Origin: Duganella sp. CF517
GTDB lineage: Bacteria > Pseudomonadota > Gammaproteobacteria > Burkholderiales > Burkholderiaceae_D
Assembly: GCF_900110275.1 (NCBI RefSeq)
Contig: NZ_FODC01000012.1
Location: forward strand, 1 to 57,947
Reading direction: 5' to 3'
Length of the DNA: 57,947 nt
This document shows, one piece after another, positions 34,062 through 43,547 of the stretch. How positions within the stretch are numbered: position 1 is the stretch's first letter; the number at the start of each line of letters is the position of its first letter. The position numbers and the translations under genes were made by a program. The notes below the pieces were generated by a model. The model was not told where the DNA came from, did no database searches, and saw nothing but the letters and a program-made list of their open reading frames with translations.

Positions 34062-35598
34062 GGTCCGCTCCCTGGTAATCGAAATCGCCGCTCATCCACA
34101 CGCCGATCTGGTTGATGCTGGTGCCGGCGGCCGCCACGGCGCGCGACAGGCGGCCGTCGGCCAGCACCGCGATGCGGTCGCTCAGCATGAATAATTCGTC
34201 GAGCTCCTCGGACAGGACCAGTACCGCCACGCCCTGGTCGCGCATGTCGAGGATGGCCTGGCGTATCAGCATGGCGGCGCCGACGTCCACGCCCCATGTC
34301 GGCTGCGCGAACACCATCACCCGGGGCGCCAGCGCGATCTCGCGGCCGACGATGAACTTTTGCAGGTTGCCGCCCGAAAGGCTGGACGCGGCCGAACCCT
34401 CGCCGCCGCATTTGACGTTGAAGCGGGCGATCACCCTGCGCGCGAAGTCGCGCACCGCGCCGCGCTGTATCAGGCCGTTTTTCACCATGCCGGTGCTGGC
34501 CGCCGGCAGATAGCCGGTCAGCAGCGCGTTATCGGCCAACGACAGCTCCGGCGCGGCGCCGCGTCCCAGCCGCTCCTCCGGCACGAAGCCCAGGCCGAGC
34601 TGGCGGCGGCGCGCGGCGTCGAGCGCGCCCACGTCCAAGGTGCCAAGGCGGATGCGACCAGCGCTGGCGCCGGCGCGCAGCGGCCGCTCGCCGGAGATGG
34701 CCTTCAACAATTCCTGCTGGCCGTTGCCGGAGATGCCGGCGATGCCGACGATCTCGCCGCCGCGCAGGGACAGGTTGATGTCCTTGAGCCGCGTGCCGAA
34801 AGGATCGTCGCTGTCGACGGTCAAGCCTTCGATGGACAGCATCACCTCGCCCGGCGCGCGCGGCGTGTTGACGCACACCGGCAACTCGCGCCCGATCATC
34901 AACTCGGCCAGCGAGCGCGCGCTTTCCTGTTTCGGGTTGGCGGTGCCGGAGACGCGCCCGCCGCGCAGCACCGTCGCCTTGTCGCACAGCGACTGGATTT
35001 CGTCGAGCTTGTGGCTGATATACAGGATGCTCACCCCTTCGGAGGCCAGGCGTCGCAGCGATTCGAATAATTTCAGCACCGCGTCGGGCGTCAGCACGGA
35101 GGTCGGCTCGTCCATGATCAGCAGCCGTGGCGATTGCAGCAGGCAGCGCACGATCTCCACCCGCTGGCGCTCGCCCACCGACATGCTGTGCACCAGCCGC
35201 TGCGGATCGAGCGGCAGGCCGTATTGTTCCGAGACGGCGCGGATGCGCGGCGCCAGTTCGGCCGGCGTCACCTTCTCGTCCAGCGCCAGCGCGATGTTCT
35301 CGGCCACCGTCAAGGTCTCGAACACCGCGAAGTGCTGGAACACCATGCCGATGCCCAGCTTGCGCGCGTCGTGCGGCGAATTGATATGGACCTGGCGTCC
35401 CTCCCAGATCACCTGGCCGTCATCCGGTTTCGTCACGCCGTAAATGATCTTCATCAGCGTGCTTTTGCCGGCGCCGTTCTCGCCCAGCACCGCATGGATC
35501 TCGCCCGGCATCACGGTCAGGTCGACGCCGGCGTTGGCCACCACGGACGGATAAATCTTGGAGATGCCGAGCATCTGCAGGCGGGGGGCTTGCTTCAT
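34048..35598 (-). CDS. Duplicated-domain ABC transporter ATPase, nucleoside/sugar type
   Basis: The 516-residue protein carries two ABC domains. The first has a full Walker A GENGAGKST (39-47), a divergent signature (MSVGERQRVEI) and Walker B LLIMDEPTSVL. The second has a degenerate P-loop (GISGNGQQELL) but a good signature LSGGNLQK, as in the MglA/YufO/NupO class. GAGGA precedes the ATG. It leads the ATPase-permease-permease operon and is divergent from the GntR gene. Confidence 0.94.
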   Translation of the reverse strand: MKQAPRLQMLGISKIYPSVVANAGVDLTVMPGEIHAVLGENGAGKSTLMKIIYGVTKPDDGQVIWEGRQVHINSPHDARKLGIGMVFQHFAVFETLTVAENIALALDEKVTPAELAPRIRAVSEQYGLPLDPQRLVHSMSVGERQRVEIVRCLLQSPRLLIMDEPTSVLTPDAVLKLFESLRRLASEGVSILYISHKLDEIQSLCDKATVLRGGRVSGTANPKQESARSLAELMIGRELPVCVNTPRAPGEVMLSIEGLTVDSDDPFGTRLKDINLSLRGGEIVGIAGISGNGQQELLKAISGERPLRAGASAGRIRLGTLDVGALDAARRRQLGLGFVPEERLGRGAAPELSLADNALLTGYLPAASTGMVKNGLIQRGAVRDFARRVIARFNVKCGGEGSAASSLSGGNLQKFIVGREIALAPRVMVFAQPTWGVDVGAAMLIRQAILDMRDQGVAVLVLSEELDELFMLSDRIAVLADGRLSRAVAAAGTSINQIGVWMSGDFDYQGADHVQA

Positions 35599-35610
35599 CC
35601 GCTGTCCTCA

Positions 35611-35620
35611 TCGTATACAA
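35611..35620. promoter_or_regulatory. Candidate GntR operator upstream of the ABC operon
   Basis: TCGTATACAA fits the GT-N2-AC core of FadR/FCD-type GntR operators and shares eight or more bases with decamers at 35746 and 36691. It lies 13 bp upstream of the ATPase start codon, a position suited to repression. Confidence 0.55.
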
Positions 35621-35745
35621 AGTAGTTACGGCTTCAGACGCAATTAGCATGCCACGCGCTGCCCCGCGCGGCGCGCGCCGCCGGACCGCACGACGCACCA
35701 AAGGTGACACAAACATCACCAAAAACGTGCGCTGCATGCCCCCGG

Positions 35746-35755
35746 TTGTACACAA
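35746..35755. promoter_or_regulatory. Candidate GntR operator upstream of the GntR gene
   Basis: TTGTACACAA lies within GGTTGTACACAAACC, 67 bp before the GntR start codon in the divergent promoter region. It is similar to the decamers at 35611 and 36691. A weaker relative, CTTATACAG, lies at 35785-35793. Confidence 0.55.
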
Positions 35756-35821
35756 ACCGCATGCCGTGGTGAGCACACTTCCTGCTTATACAGCCATATC
35801 CATTCAACGGAGATTCAACCG

Positions 35822-36595
35822 ATGTCATCCACCAGTCCCGCACGCCCACAAGGCAAACGCGCCAGCGCAGGCAAGGCCGAACCGGCCATCGCCGCCACAG
35901 GCAACGGTACGCCGCAAAAGCGCGGCACCACCGGTGTCGACATGCGCATCTACCGCGCCGTCGTCACCGCCGTCATGAGCCACCGCCTGCCGCCCGGCAC
36001 CCATCTGGGCGAGGCCGATTTCTGCGAGCTCTATCAGGTCAGCCGCACCACGGTGCGCAAGGCCCTGCAACGGCTGGCGCACGATCACATCATCGAGCTG
36101 CGACCGAATCGCGGCGCGGTGATCGCCTCGCCCACCCCACAGGAGGCGCGCGACATCTTCGCCGCGCGCCGCGCCATCGAGCGCGAGATCATGCCGCTGG
36201 TTATACGCAACGCCACGCCGGCCTCGCTGCGGCAGATACGCGCCGCGCTCGAAGCGGAGGACCAGGCGCGCCGCACGGGCGACCGCGCCGGCTGGATACG
36301 CCTGGGCGGCGAGTTCCACATCCTGCTCGCCGAACTGGCCGGCAACCATGTCCTGCAACGCTTCATGGCCGAACTGGTGTCGCGCTGTTCGCTGATCATC
36401 GCGCTCTACGAAACGCCCGGCGCGCCGATGTGCGGCAACCACGAACACCAGGATCTGGCGACCCTGATCGAGCAGGGAAAAGTCGCCGCGGCGACCCACC
36501 TGATCGAGCACCACCTGCTGGAGATCGAAGCGCGCCTGCACCTCGACACCACCCATAAAAAGGTCAACCTGGCCGAAGTGCTGTCGGGCTTTTAG
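35822..36595 (+). CDS. GntR-family regulator, FadR/FCD subgroup
   Basis: The 257-residue product has a basic, disordered N-terminus of about 35 residues, then the GntR HTH (LPPGTHLGEADFCELYQVSR, TTVRKALQRLAHDHIIEL, RPNRGAVIASP) and an FCD ligand domain (ARRAIEREIMPLVI, FHILLAELAGNHVLQRFM, HLIEHHLLEIEARL) with His/Asp metal-ligand candidates. It is divergent from the ABC operon and lies upstream of tsx-BMP-Rieske-deaminase, so it likely controls the whole nucleoside locus. The ligand is perhaps a purine catabolite. Confidence 0.93.
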   Translation: MSSTSPARPQGKRASAGKAEPAIAATGNGTPQKRGTTGVDMRIYRAVVTAVMSHRLPPGTHLGEADFCELYQVSRTTVRKALQRLAHDHIIELRPNRGAVIASPTPQEARDIFAARRAIEREIMPLVIRNATPASLRQIRAALEAEDQARRTGDRAGWIRLGGEFHILLAELAGNHVLQRFMAELVSRCSLIIALYETPGAPMCGNHEHQDLATLIEQGKVAAATHLIEHHLLEIEARLHLDTTHKKVNLAEVLSGF

Positions 36596-36690
36596 GCGCG
36601 TGCAAACATCCGGCCGGCATGGCCCGCTCTGGCCCTGGCCCACTACTTGCTAGAAAAGACAACGAGATTGAATCCAATCGCCCCGCAAAA

Positions 36691-36700
36691 TTGGATACAA
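36691..36700. promoter_or_regulatory. Candidate GntR operator upstream of the Tsx-like gene
   Basis: TTGGATACAA lies 47 bp before the channel gene's ATG. It matches the decamers at 35611 and 35746 and links the catabolic operon to the same regulator. Confidence 0.55.
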
Positions 36701-36746
36701 AAATAGTTCTTTCATACCGCACCTTCACCCACTGACTGGAGTTCGC

Positions 36747-37607
36747 ATGATGTCTCACCTCGTAACCCGCAAAGCGGCAGCACTACTACTTCTCGCCGGC
36801 TGCGCCTGCGCCGCCCAAGCCGCCGACTGGAGCGACACCTATGTCGGCTACCGTTACGGCACCCGCTTCGCCGAGCCGTTCAACGACACCGACATCACCA
36901 AGAACATCGTCAACTTCAGCCACGTCTCCGGCTACAAATACGGCAAGAACTTCTTCAACGTCGACTTCCTGATGTCGTCGCACGACGACCCGTCGTCGGC
37001 GGGCGCGGCCAGCGGGGCGCACGAGGCGTACGCGGTCTACCGCCACACGCTCGACCTGGGCAAAATCAGCGGCAGCACGCTGGCCTTCGGCCCGGTGCGC
37101 GGCGTCGGCCTGACCGCCGGCTTCGACTACAACAGCAAAACCGACGCCGGCTACAACTCCAAGAAGCGCATGGTCGTCGCCGGCCCGACGCTGATGATGG
37201 ACGTTCCCGGCTTCCTCGACGTCAGCCTGCTGGCGCTATGGGAGAGCAACGCGCCGTTCAACACCTTCACCAACGTCGCCACGCCGCGCTACCGCTACGA
37301 CACGCACGCCATGTTGACGGCCGCCTGGGGCATCCCGTTCAACATCGGCATTCCGCTGTCGTTCGAAGGCTACGCCAACTTCATCGCCAAGAAGGGCAAG
37401 GACGAATTCGGCGGCGACACCGCGCGCGAAACCAACATCGACCTGCAAATCATGTACGACGCCAGCGCCATCGTCAGCGCGCCGAAGAACACCTTCAAGG
37501 TCGGCGTCGAATATCAGTACTGGAAAAACAAATTCGGCAATTCGGACAAGAACAACCCGGGCGCCACGGCCAGAACGCCGATGGTCCGCGCGGAATACCA
37601 CTTCTGA
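36747..37607 (+). CDS. Tsx-like nucleoside-specific outer-membrane channel
   Basis: The 286-residue product has a signal peptide (KAAALLLLAGCACAAQA) and the Tsx/OmpK pattern: ADWSDTYVGYRYGTRFAEPF, NIVNFSHVSGYKYGKNFFNV, VGVEYQYWKNKFGN and the terminal aromatic AEYHF needed for outer-membrane insertion. Tsx channels pass nucleosides. A second in-frame ATG follows directly; CTGGAG precedes the first. It is the first gene of the catabolic arm, 40 bp before the BMP binding-protein gene, so import is covered from outer membrane to cytoplasm. Confidence 0.92.
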   Translation: MMSHLVTRKAAALLLLAGCACAAQAADWSDTYVGYRYGTRFAEPFNDTDITKNIVNFSHVSGYKYGKNFFNVDFLMSSHDDPSSAGAASGAHEAYAVYRHTLDLGKISGSTLAFGPVRGVGLTAGFDYNSKTDAGYNSKKRMVVAGPTLMMDVPGFLDVSLLALWESNAPFNTFTNVATPRYRYDTHAMLTAAWGIPFNIGIPLSFEGYANFIAKKGKDEFGGDTARETNIDLQIMYDASAIVSAPKNTFKVGVEYQYWKNKFGNSDKNNPGATARTPMVRAEYHF

Positions 37608-37647
37608 TCCACCTTGATCCACTCCATTCACCGCTAAAGGAAACCGC

Positions 37648-38730
<1,083 letters not shown>

Positions 38731-38771
38731 GGGCGACGGCGGGGCATCACGCCCCGCCCACCGCGACAGAC

Positions 38772-39776
38772 ATGACGACCGATCCCGTTTTATTCAACGA
38801 CTGGCATCCGGTGGCGCAGTCCACGCGGATCGTGGCCGGCGCCATCACCGCCACCGACCTGCTGGACACGCGCATCGCCTTGTGGCGTGACGGCGCCGGC
38901 AACGTCCACGCATGGGAGGACCGCTGCCCGCATCGCGGCACGCGCCTGTCGATGGGCGCGGTGGACAACGACACGCTGCGCTGCGCCTACCACGGCTGGC
39001 GTTTCGACGGCGAAGGCCGCTGCCGGCACATTCCCGCGCTGCCGGCGCTGGAGCCGGACCGACTCAAAGCGCGTGTCGGCACCTTCCACGCGCTGGAAAA
39101 ATACGGGATGGTATGGGTGTGCATCGGGTCGCCCTCCGAATCCGGCCCCCCGCGCTTTCCCGAATTCGCGGACGAACGCCTGCGCAAGGTCTGGTGCGGC
39201 CCGTACGAGGTGCAAGGCAGCGGGCCGCGCATCGTCGAGAATTTCCTCGACATGGCGCACTTCGCCTTTGTCCACGACGGCATCCTGGGCGTGCCGGAAC
39301 AGGCGGCGATTGCCGACTACACGGTCGAGACCTTCGACGACGCCGACTACGGCAGCGGCGTGTGGGCCAAACAATGCCGCGCGTGGCAGCCGCAGGCCAG
39401 CAAGGCCGCCACCGGCGGCAGCGACATCGACTACACCTACCGCGTGGTGCGGCCGCTGACGGCGATCCTTACCAAGCACCCGCCGGGCGGCATCGTCGAA
39501 GCGATCGCGCTGCTGCCGCAGCCGCTGACGGAAACGTCCACGCGCGTGTGGATCATCATGGCGCTGGACGATTTCACCTCCGACGACGACGCGTTGCGCG
39601 CCTTCCAGGACACCATCTTCCTGCAGGACCTGCCGATCCTGGAAAGCCAGAGCCCGGCGCGGCTGCCGCTGCTCCCCGGCGCCGAAGTGTCGGTGGCGTG
39701 CGACCGCATGTCGCTGGCCTACCGCGGCTACCTGAAGCGGCAGAACCTGCGCTACGGCGTGCTGCGCGACGATTGA
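38772..39776 (+). CDS. Rieske-type oxygenase, oxygenase component
   Basis: The 334-residue product has an N-terminal Rieske domain with CPHRG (Cys/His ligands) and CAYHGW, and a C-terminal catalytic domain with the mononuclear-iron motif ENFLDMAHFAFVH. No reductase is fused or adjacent. Its position between the nucleoside-binding protein and a nucleobase deaminase suggests a purine ring as substrate. In Klebsiella, the Rieske protein HpxD with reductase HpxE oxidises purines to urate in place of a molybdenum enzyme, and this could be an analogue. The RBS is weak. The family is certain; the substrate is inferred. Confidence 0.88.
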   Translation: MTTDPVLFNDWHPVAQSTRIVAGAITATDLLDTRIALWRDGAGNVHAWEDRCPHRGTRLSMGAVDNDTLRCAYHGWRFDGEGRCRHIPALPALEPDRLKARVGTFHALEKYGMVWVCIGSPSESGPPRFPEFADERLRKVWCGPYEVQGSGPRIVENFLDMAHFAFVHDGILGVPEQAAIADYTVETFDDADYGSGVWAKQCRAWQPQASKAATGGSDIDYTYRVVRPLTAILTKHPPGGIVEAIALLPQPLTETSTRVWIIMALDDFTSDDDALRAFQDTIFLQDLPILESQSPARLPLLPGAEVSVACDRMSLAYRGYLKRQNLRYGVLRDD

Positions 39777-39789
39777 ACCAAGGAACCTT

Positions 39790-40269
39790 ATGACGACACC
39801 TACCGCGCAGGACCACGACTTCCTCACCCGCGTGCTGGCGCTGGCGCAGCGCTCGCGCGACGAGGGCCACCACCCGTTCGCGGCGATGGTGGTCGCCGCC
39901 GACGGCAGCGTCATCGCCGAGGCGATGAACGCCTCCAGCACCGACCGCACCGCGCACGCCGAGATGAACGCGCTGCGCATGGCCTCGCAACGCCACAGCC
40001 CGGCGCAGCTGGCCGGCGCCACCTTGTACGCCAACGCCGAACCGTGCGCGATGTGCGCCGGCGGCACCTATTGGAGCGGCGTCGGCCGGGTCGTCTACGC
40101 GATGTCGGAAGCGAGCCTGCTGCAACTGACCGGTAGCGATCCCGAAAATCCGACCCTGTCGCTGCCGTGCCGCGACGTCTTCGCGCGCGGCCAGCGTCCG
40201 ACCGAAGTCATCGGTCCGCTGCGGGAGGACGAGGCGCGCGCCGCCCACGCCGGCTTCTGGCGCAAATAG
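39790..40269 (+). CDS. CDA-fold nucleobase deaminase (guanine deaminase-like)
   Basis: The 159-residue product has the zinc motifs of cytidine/guanine/tRNA-adenosine deaminases: TAHAEMNAL (His and catalytic Glu) and EPCAMCAGG (two Cys). Length and architecture match B. subtilis-type GuaD and related nucleoside deaminases. AAGGAA precedes the ATG, 13 bp after the Rieske gene. In a nucleoside-uptake operon it probably deaminates guanine or a related base, feeding the oxygenase. The exact substrate cannot be read from the sequence. Confidence 0.9.
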   Translation: MTTPTAQDHDFLTRVLALAQRSRDEGHHPFAAMVVAADGSVIAEAMNASSTDRTAHAEMNALRMASQRHSPAQLAGATLYANAEPCAMCAGGTYWSGVGRVVYAMSEASLLQLTGSDPENPTLSLPCRDVFARGQRPTEVIGPLREDEARAAHAGFWRK

Positions 40270-40438
40270 CTGAGGCGAAACAAGCAAGGAAAAACGAGGA
40301 AGGCGGGCAACGCGGAGCGCGCGGCGCGCCCCTTTTCGGCGCGGTGACTTCGTTGATGCACCTTAAAGCTAAGCGTACGCGACGGTCTAGTCTTGAAGGC
40401 ATGCAGGCCGGTTTGGTCTGCCTTTTCAAGGAGTCGCC

Positions 40439-41023
40439 ATGTTCTCACTTCCACTTACCAAACTCTTAGCGTCGCGCGTGGTGCGACCCCTGGCCCTGCT
40501 GGCCATCGCGGCGTTGGCCGCGCCGGGCGCCGCGCTGGCGAACAGCAACTGGACGTCGGTGGGTTCGACCGGCATCGTCGATGAATCCTGCTACTTCGCC
40601 GTGCAGATGGAAAACTTCGAAGCGAGGCTGATGCCGGGCCTGCTGGTCCCGTGCAAGGTGCGCTACCAGGTGACCGACACCTACGGCACCCCTGGCGGGA
40701 TCGTGCCCACCCGCGCCCTGTTCGCGCACATCCGGGACACCAACATCAGTCCCGGCCGGGTCACGGCGCGCCTGTTTGCCTATCCGGTCTCGGGCGCGCT
40801 GCCAACCCAGGTGGCGTTCATCGATAGCGACGCGCCCGGCCCCATCCCCGCCCCGCTCGCGAACGGCTTCAGGGAGTACCGCAACCCGACCACTTGCGTC
40901 GGCGCGTTCACCCTCAACTTCACCGCCAACAGCTACTGGATCGAGGTCGATCTGATCCCCGCCGCGTTGCCGGCCATACCGGGGCCGCTGGCGATCGGCA
41001 TGCTGCAGATACGTAATTGCTAA
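40439..41023 (+). CDS. Secreted protein of unknown function (194 aa)
   Basis: The product has a clear signal peptide (PLALLAIAALAAPGAALA) and a mature part of about 160 residues with four Cys (DESCYFAV, LVPCKVRYQV, TTCVGAFTL, final NC), so two disulfides are possible. Many short beta-like segments suggest a compact exported domain. I recognise no family. It stands alone, followed by a GC-rich hairpin. The GC of gene and flanks matches the genome. Confidence 0.7.
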   Translation: MFSLPLTKLLASRVVRPLALLAIAALAAPGAALANSNWTSVGSTGIVDESCYFAVQMENFEARLMPGLLVPCKVRYQVTDTYGTPGGIVPTRALFAHIRDTNISPGRVTARLFAYPVSGALPTQVAFIDSDAPGPIPAPLANGFREYRNPTTCVGAFTLNFTANSYWIEVDLIPAALPAIPGPLAIGMLQIRNC

Positions 41024-41042
41024 GCGGTTCCCCGCAGCCGAG

Positions 41043-41070
41043 GGCGGCGCCGCATGGCCGCGGCGCCGCC
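41043..41070 (+). repeat. GC-rich hairpin after the secreted-protein gene
   Basis: GGCGGCGCCG (41043-41052) pairs with CGGCGCCGCC (41061-41070), a perfect 10-bp stem with an 8-base loop, 20 bp after the stop codon. No T-run follows, so it is not a textbook intrinsic terminator but may protect or end the mRNA. Confidence 0.5.
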
Positions 41071-41290
41071 CCCCCCGCCGCCAGGACGGCGCCGATTTAA
41101 TGCCGTCTGGCATACAATGCACACTTACCGTTTAAACAAAATTTCCTGCGAAAACAAGGACTTACACGGTAAAAATGATGTTTCCTGGCGACAAAATCGC
41201 AGCGCACAATAGAAGGTGTTTGATTAATTCGGGCATTCGGATCAAAGTGTCAACCTGAGCCGTGCATCGACCGATGGCGGGGAGACCACC

Positions 41291-41704
41291 ATGAACCTTT
41301 TACATCCGATCCTTCTGACAGCCGTGCTGGCCAGCGCCAGCGCCGGCGCCCAAACCCCGCAAGCGGAAACGCCGACACCCACCGCCCGCGCGGCCTCCGC
41401 CGCGGGCGTGGCCACGCCGTATTCCGATTCGTACGTGCCGCGCTCGATGCGCCAGCCGCAGCGCGACATCGCGCCGGGGCCGGTGCTGCTGCGCTTCACC
41501 ACGGTGCAAAAGCTGAAGAAACGTTTTGAGGACGCCGACACCGACCACAGCGGCACATTGAACCGCGAAGAGGCGCGCCAGGCCGGCCTGGGCGTGGTCG
41601 ACAAGAACTTCGACAGCATCGACACCGCGCAGCGCGGCAACGTCAGCTTCGACGACCTGAACGCCTATCTGATCCAGCGCCGCGAAGAATCCGGCTCACG
41701 CTGA
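41291..41704 (+). CDS. Secreted EF-hand protein
   Basis: The 137-residue product has a signal peptide (HPILLTAVLASASAGAQ), a Pro/Ala-rich linker, and two EF-hand-like loops. The first is near-canonical (DADTDHSGTLNREE, with Asp/Asp/Asp/Ser/Glu ligands); the second (DSIDTAQRGNVSFDDL) is looser. It probably binds calcium in the periplasm or outside. It converges on the receiver-kinase gene 15 bp away. Start MNLLHP follows a GGGGAGACC-type RBS. Role unknown. Confidence 0.85.
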   Translation: MNLLHPILLTAVLASASAGAQTPQAETPTPTARAASAAGVATPYSDSYVPRSMRQPQRDIAPGPVLLRFTTVQKLKKRFEDADTDHSGTLNREEARQAGLGVVDKNFDSIDTAQRGNVSFDDLNAYLIQRREESGSR

Positions 41705-41719
41705 ACACGCCAACGGTTG

Positions 41720-42919
41720 TTACGCCGGCGGCGCGTCGCGGCGCGGCAACGTCAGACTGAACACCGCGCCCTCGCCCGGGATGCTGGCGACGGTCAACGT
41801 GCCCTCGTGCACCTCGGCCAGCTCGCGCGAAATATACAACCCCAGTCCCAGGCCCGACGGCACTTCGTTGCCGACGCCGCGCTCGTAAGGTTCAAAAATC
41901 TTTTGCTGCTGGTCGGGCGCGATGCCCGGACCGTGGTCGCGCACCTCGACCCGCACCGCGTCCTGCCCGACCACCAGCGACACCGCCACCGGCTGCTGCG
42001 CGCCATAACGCAGCGCGTTGGTCAGCAGGTTGACGACGATCTGCTCGATGCGGAACTCGTCCCACCAGCCGCTGACCGGCGTGTCGGCGTCGAGGCTGAT
42101 GCTGCAGCCGGCCGTGTTGGCCTGCGGCGTCAAATCGTGCACCACCCGCCGCAGCAGGCCCGACAGCTCCACCCAGCCCGGCCGCAGCGACAGCTTGCCG
42201 CTGCGGATGCGCGAGACGTCAAGCATGTCGTCGATCAGCCGGATGATGCTCTGGATCTGGCGGTCGTCGCGCGCCACCATGCGCTGCAACTGCTCGGCGC
42301 CGAAGGCGGCCATGTTGCCGCGCTCGAGCTGCATCTTGCGCAGCTGCGTTTCCAGGTACAAGGTGTTGAGCGGCGTGCGCATCTCGTGCGACACCATCGA
42401 CATGAACTCGTCGCGCATCGACAGCGCCCGCTGCAACTGCGTCTGCGCCGCGTTCAGTTCGGCCAGGGTGGCCTCCTGCTTCTGCCGCGCCAGCTCCAGC
42501 GCCTGCACCTGGCGCCGCGTGGCCTCGCGCTGCTCGTACAACTGGACGAACACCTCGACCTTGCTGCGCACGGCGCGCGAGTCGAGCGGCTTGTAGAGCA
42601 CATCGACGGCGCCGGCCTCGTAACCCTTGAACGAGTAGTTCAGCTCCTTGCCGGCGGCGGTGACGAAGACGATCGGAATTTGCCGGGTGCGCTCGGTGCC
42701 GCGCATCAGCTCGGCCAGTTCGAAGCCGTCCATGCCGGGCATCTGGACGTCGAGGAAGGCCATCGCGAAGTCGTGCTGCAGCAGCAAGGCCAGCGCCTCC
42801 TCGCCGGAGCCGGCCTGGAAGATCTCGCGCCCGGCGCCGCGGATGACGGCGTTGAGCGCTTGCAGGTTTTCCGGCAGATCGTCGACGATCAGCAGTTTGG
42901 TCGGGTGCTCGGCTTGCAT
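41720..42919 (-). CDS. Response regulator-histidine kinase (REC-HisKA-HATPase)
   Basis: The 399-residue cytoplasmic protein has an N-terminal receiver (LLIVDDLPENLQAL, phospho-Asp in MAFLDVQMPGMDG), a coiled coil, HisKA (FMSMVSHEMRTPLNTLYLE) and HATPase_c (VRDHGPGIAPDQQQ, GLGLGLYISRELAE). Its ATG overlaps the cheB stop by one base (TAATG), so translation is coupled. It is the last gene of the kinase-CheR-CheB operon and may relay the signal from the upstream hybrid kinase. Confidence 0.95.
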   Translation of the reverse strand: MQAEHPTKLLIVDDLPENLQALNAVIRGAGREIFQAGSGEEALALLLQHDFAMAFLDVQMPGMDGFELAELMRGTERTRQIPIVFVTAAGKELNYSFKGYEAGAVDVLYKPLDSRAVRSKVEVFVQLYEQREATRRQVQALELARQKQEATLAELNAAQTQLQRALSMRDEFMSMVSHEMRTPLNTLYLETQLRKMQLERGNMAAFGAEQLQRMVARDDRQIQSIIRLIDDMLDVSRIRSGKLSLRPGWVELSGLLRRVVHDLTPQANTAGCSISLDADTPVSGWWDEFRIEQIVVNLLTNALRYGAQQPVAVSLVVGQDAVRVEVRDHGPGIAPDQQQKIFEPYERGVGNEVPSGLGLGLYISRELAEVHEGTLTVASIPGEGAVFSLTLPRRDAPPA

Positions 42920-43545
42920 TAGTTATTCTCCAGCATCAACAGCATTGTGTGTATCGCATGCAGGGGCAGGACCAGGTCCGGCGTCCGCAGACGGATTGCT
43001 TCTTTCGGCATCGTGGCCACCTCGGCCTCGTCCGGGTCCTGCACCACGGTCAAGCCGCCGGCGCGGCCGATGGCGGCCAGGCCGGCGGCGCCGTCCTGAT
43101 TGGCGCCGGTCAATAAAATGCCCAGCAAAGCCGGGCCGTAGGCGTCCGCCGCCGATTCCATCAAAAAATCAATCGCGGGCCGGGCGAAGTGCCGCGGCGC
43201 CTCGCAACTGAGCGAGAAGCTGCGGTCCGCCTCAACCGACAAATGGTAGCCGGAACCACCGAAATACAGCGTCCCGGACGACAGCGGTTCCTTGTCGGCC
43301 GCCTCGCGCACCGGCAGCGCCATGCGCTGGCGAAACACGTCGGCCAGCTGGCTTTGGCGGTTCTCCGGCAGGTGCAGCAACGCCACCAGCGGCCGGCCGT
43401 AACCGGCGGGCAGGCCGGGCAGCAGCTTGAGCAGCGCGCCGACGCCGCCGGCCGAGGCGCCGATCACCACCGCCTCGATCCGGCGGCCGGCCAGCGCGGC
43501 GGCGATCGCCGTCGTCACACCTGGTGGCGAATCCGTCGAGCTCAT
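42919..43545 (-). CDS. CheB-type protein-glutamate methylesterase domain protein
   Basis: The ATG at 43545 (AGGAAG upstream inside cheR) gives 208 residues, only the catalytic CheB domain with no receiver. The Ser-His-Asp triad motifs are visible: IGASAGGVGALLKLLP, VALLHLPENRQSQL and GILLTGANQDGAAGL. Such free-standing CheB proteins pair with CheR and hybrid kinases outside the classical chemotaxis clusters, where they may modify receptors or signalling proteins. Confidence 0.93.
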   Translation of the reverse strand: MSSTDSPPGVTTAIAAALAGRRIEAVVIGASAGGVGALLKLLPGLPAGYGRPLVALLHLPENRQSQLADVFRQRMALPVREAADKEPLSSGTLYFGGSGYHLSVEADRSFSLSCEAPRHFARPAIDFLMESAADAYGPALLGILLTGANQDGAAGLAAIGRAGGLTVVQDPDEAEVATMPKEAIRLRTPDLVLPLHAIHTMLLMLENN

Positions 43546-43547
43546 CC

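Noticed and set aside
41125..41172. TTACCGT/ACGGTAA inverted repeat with a 34-bp gap
   Set aside because: Seven bases at that spacing are expected by chance and no promoter fits around it.
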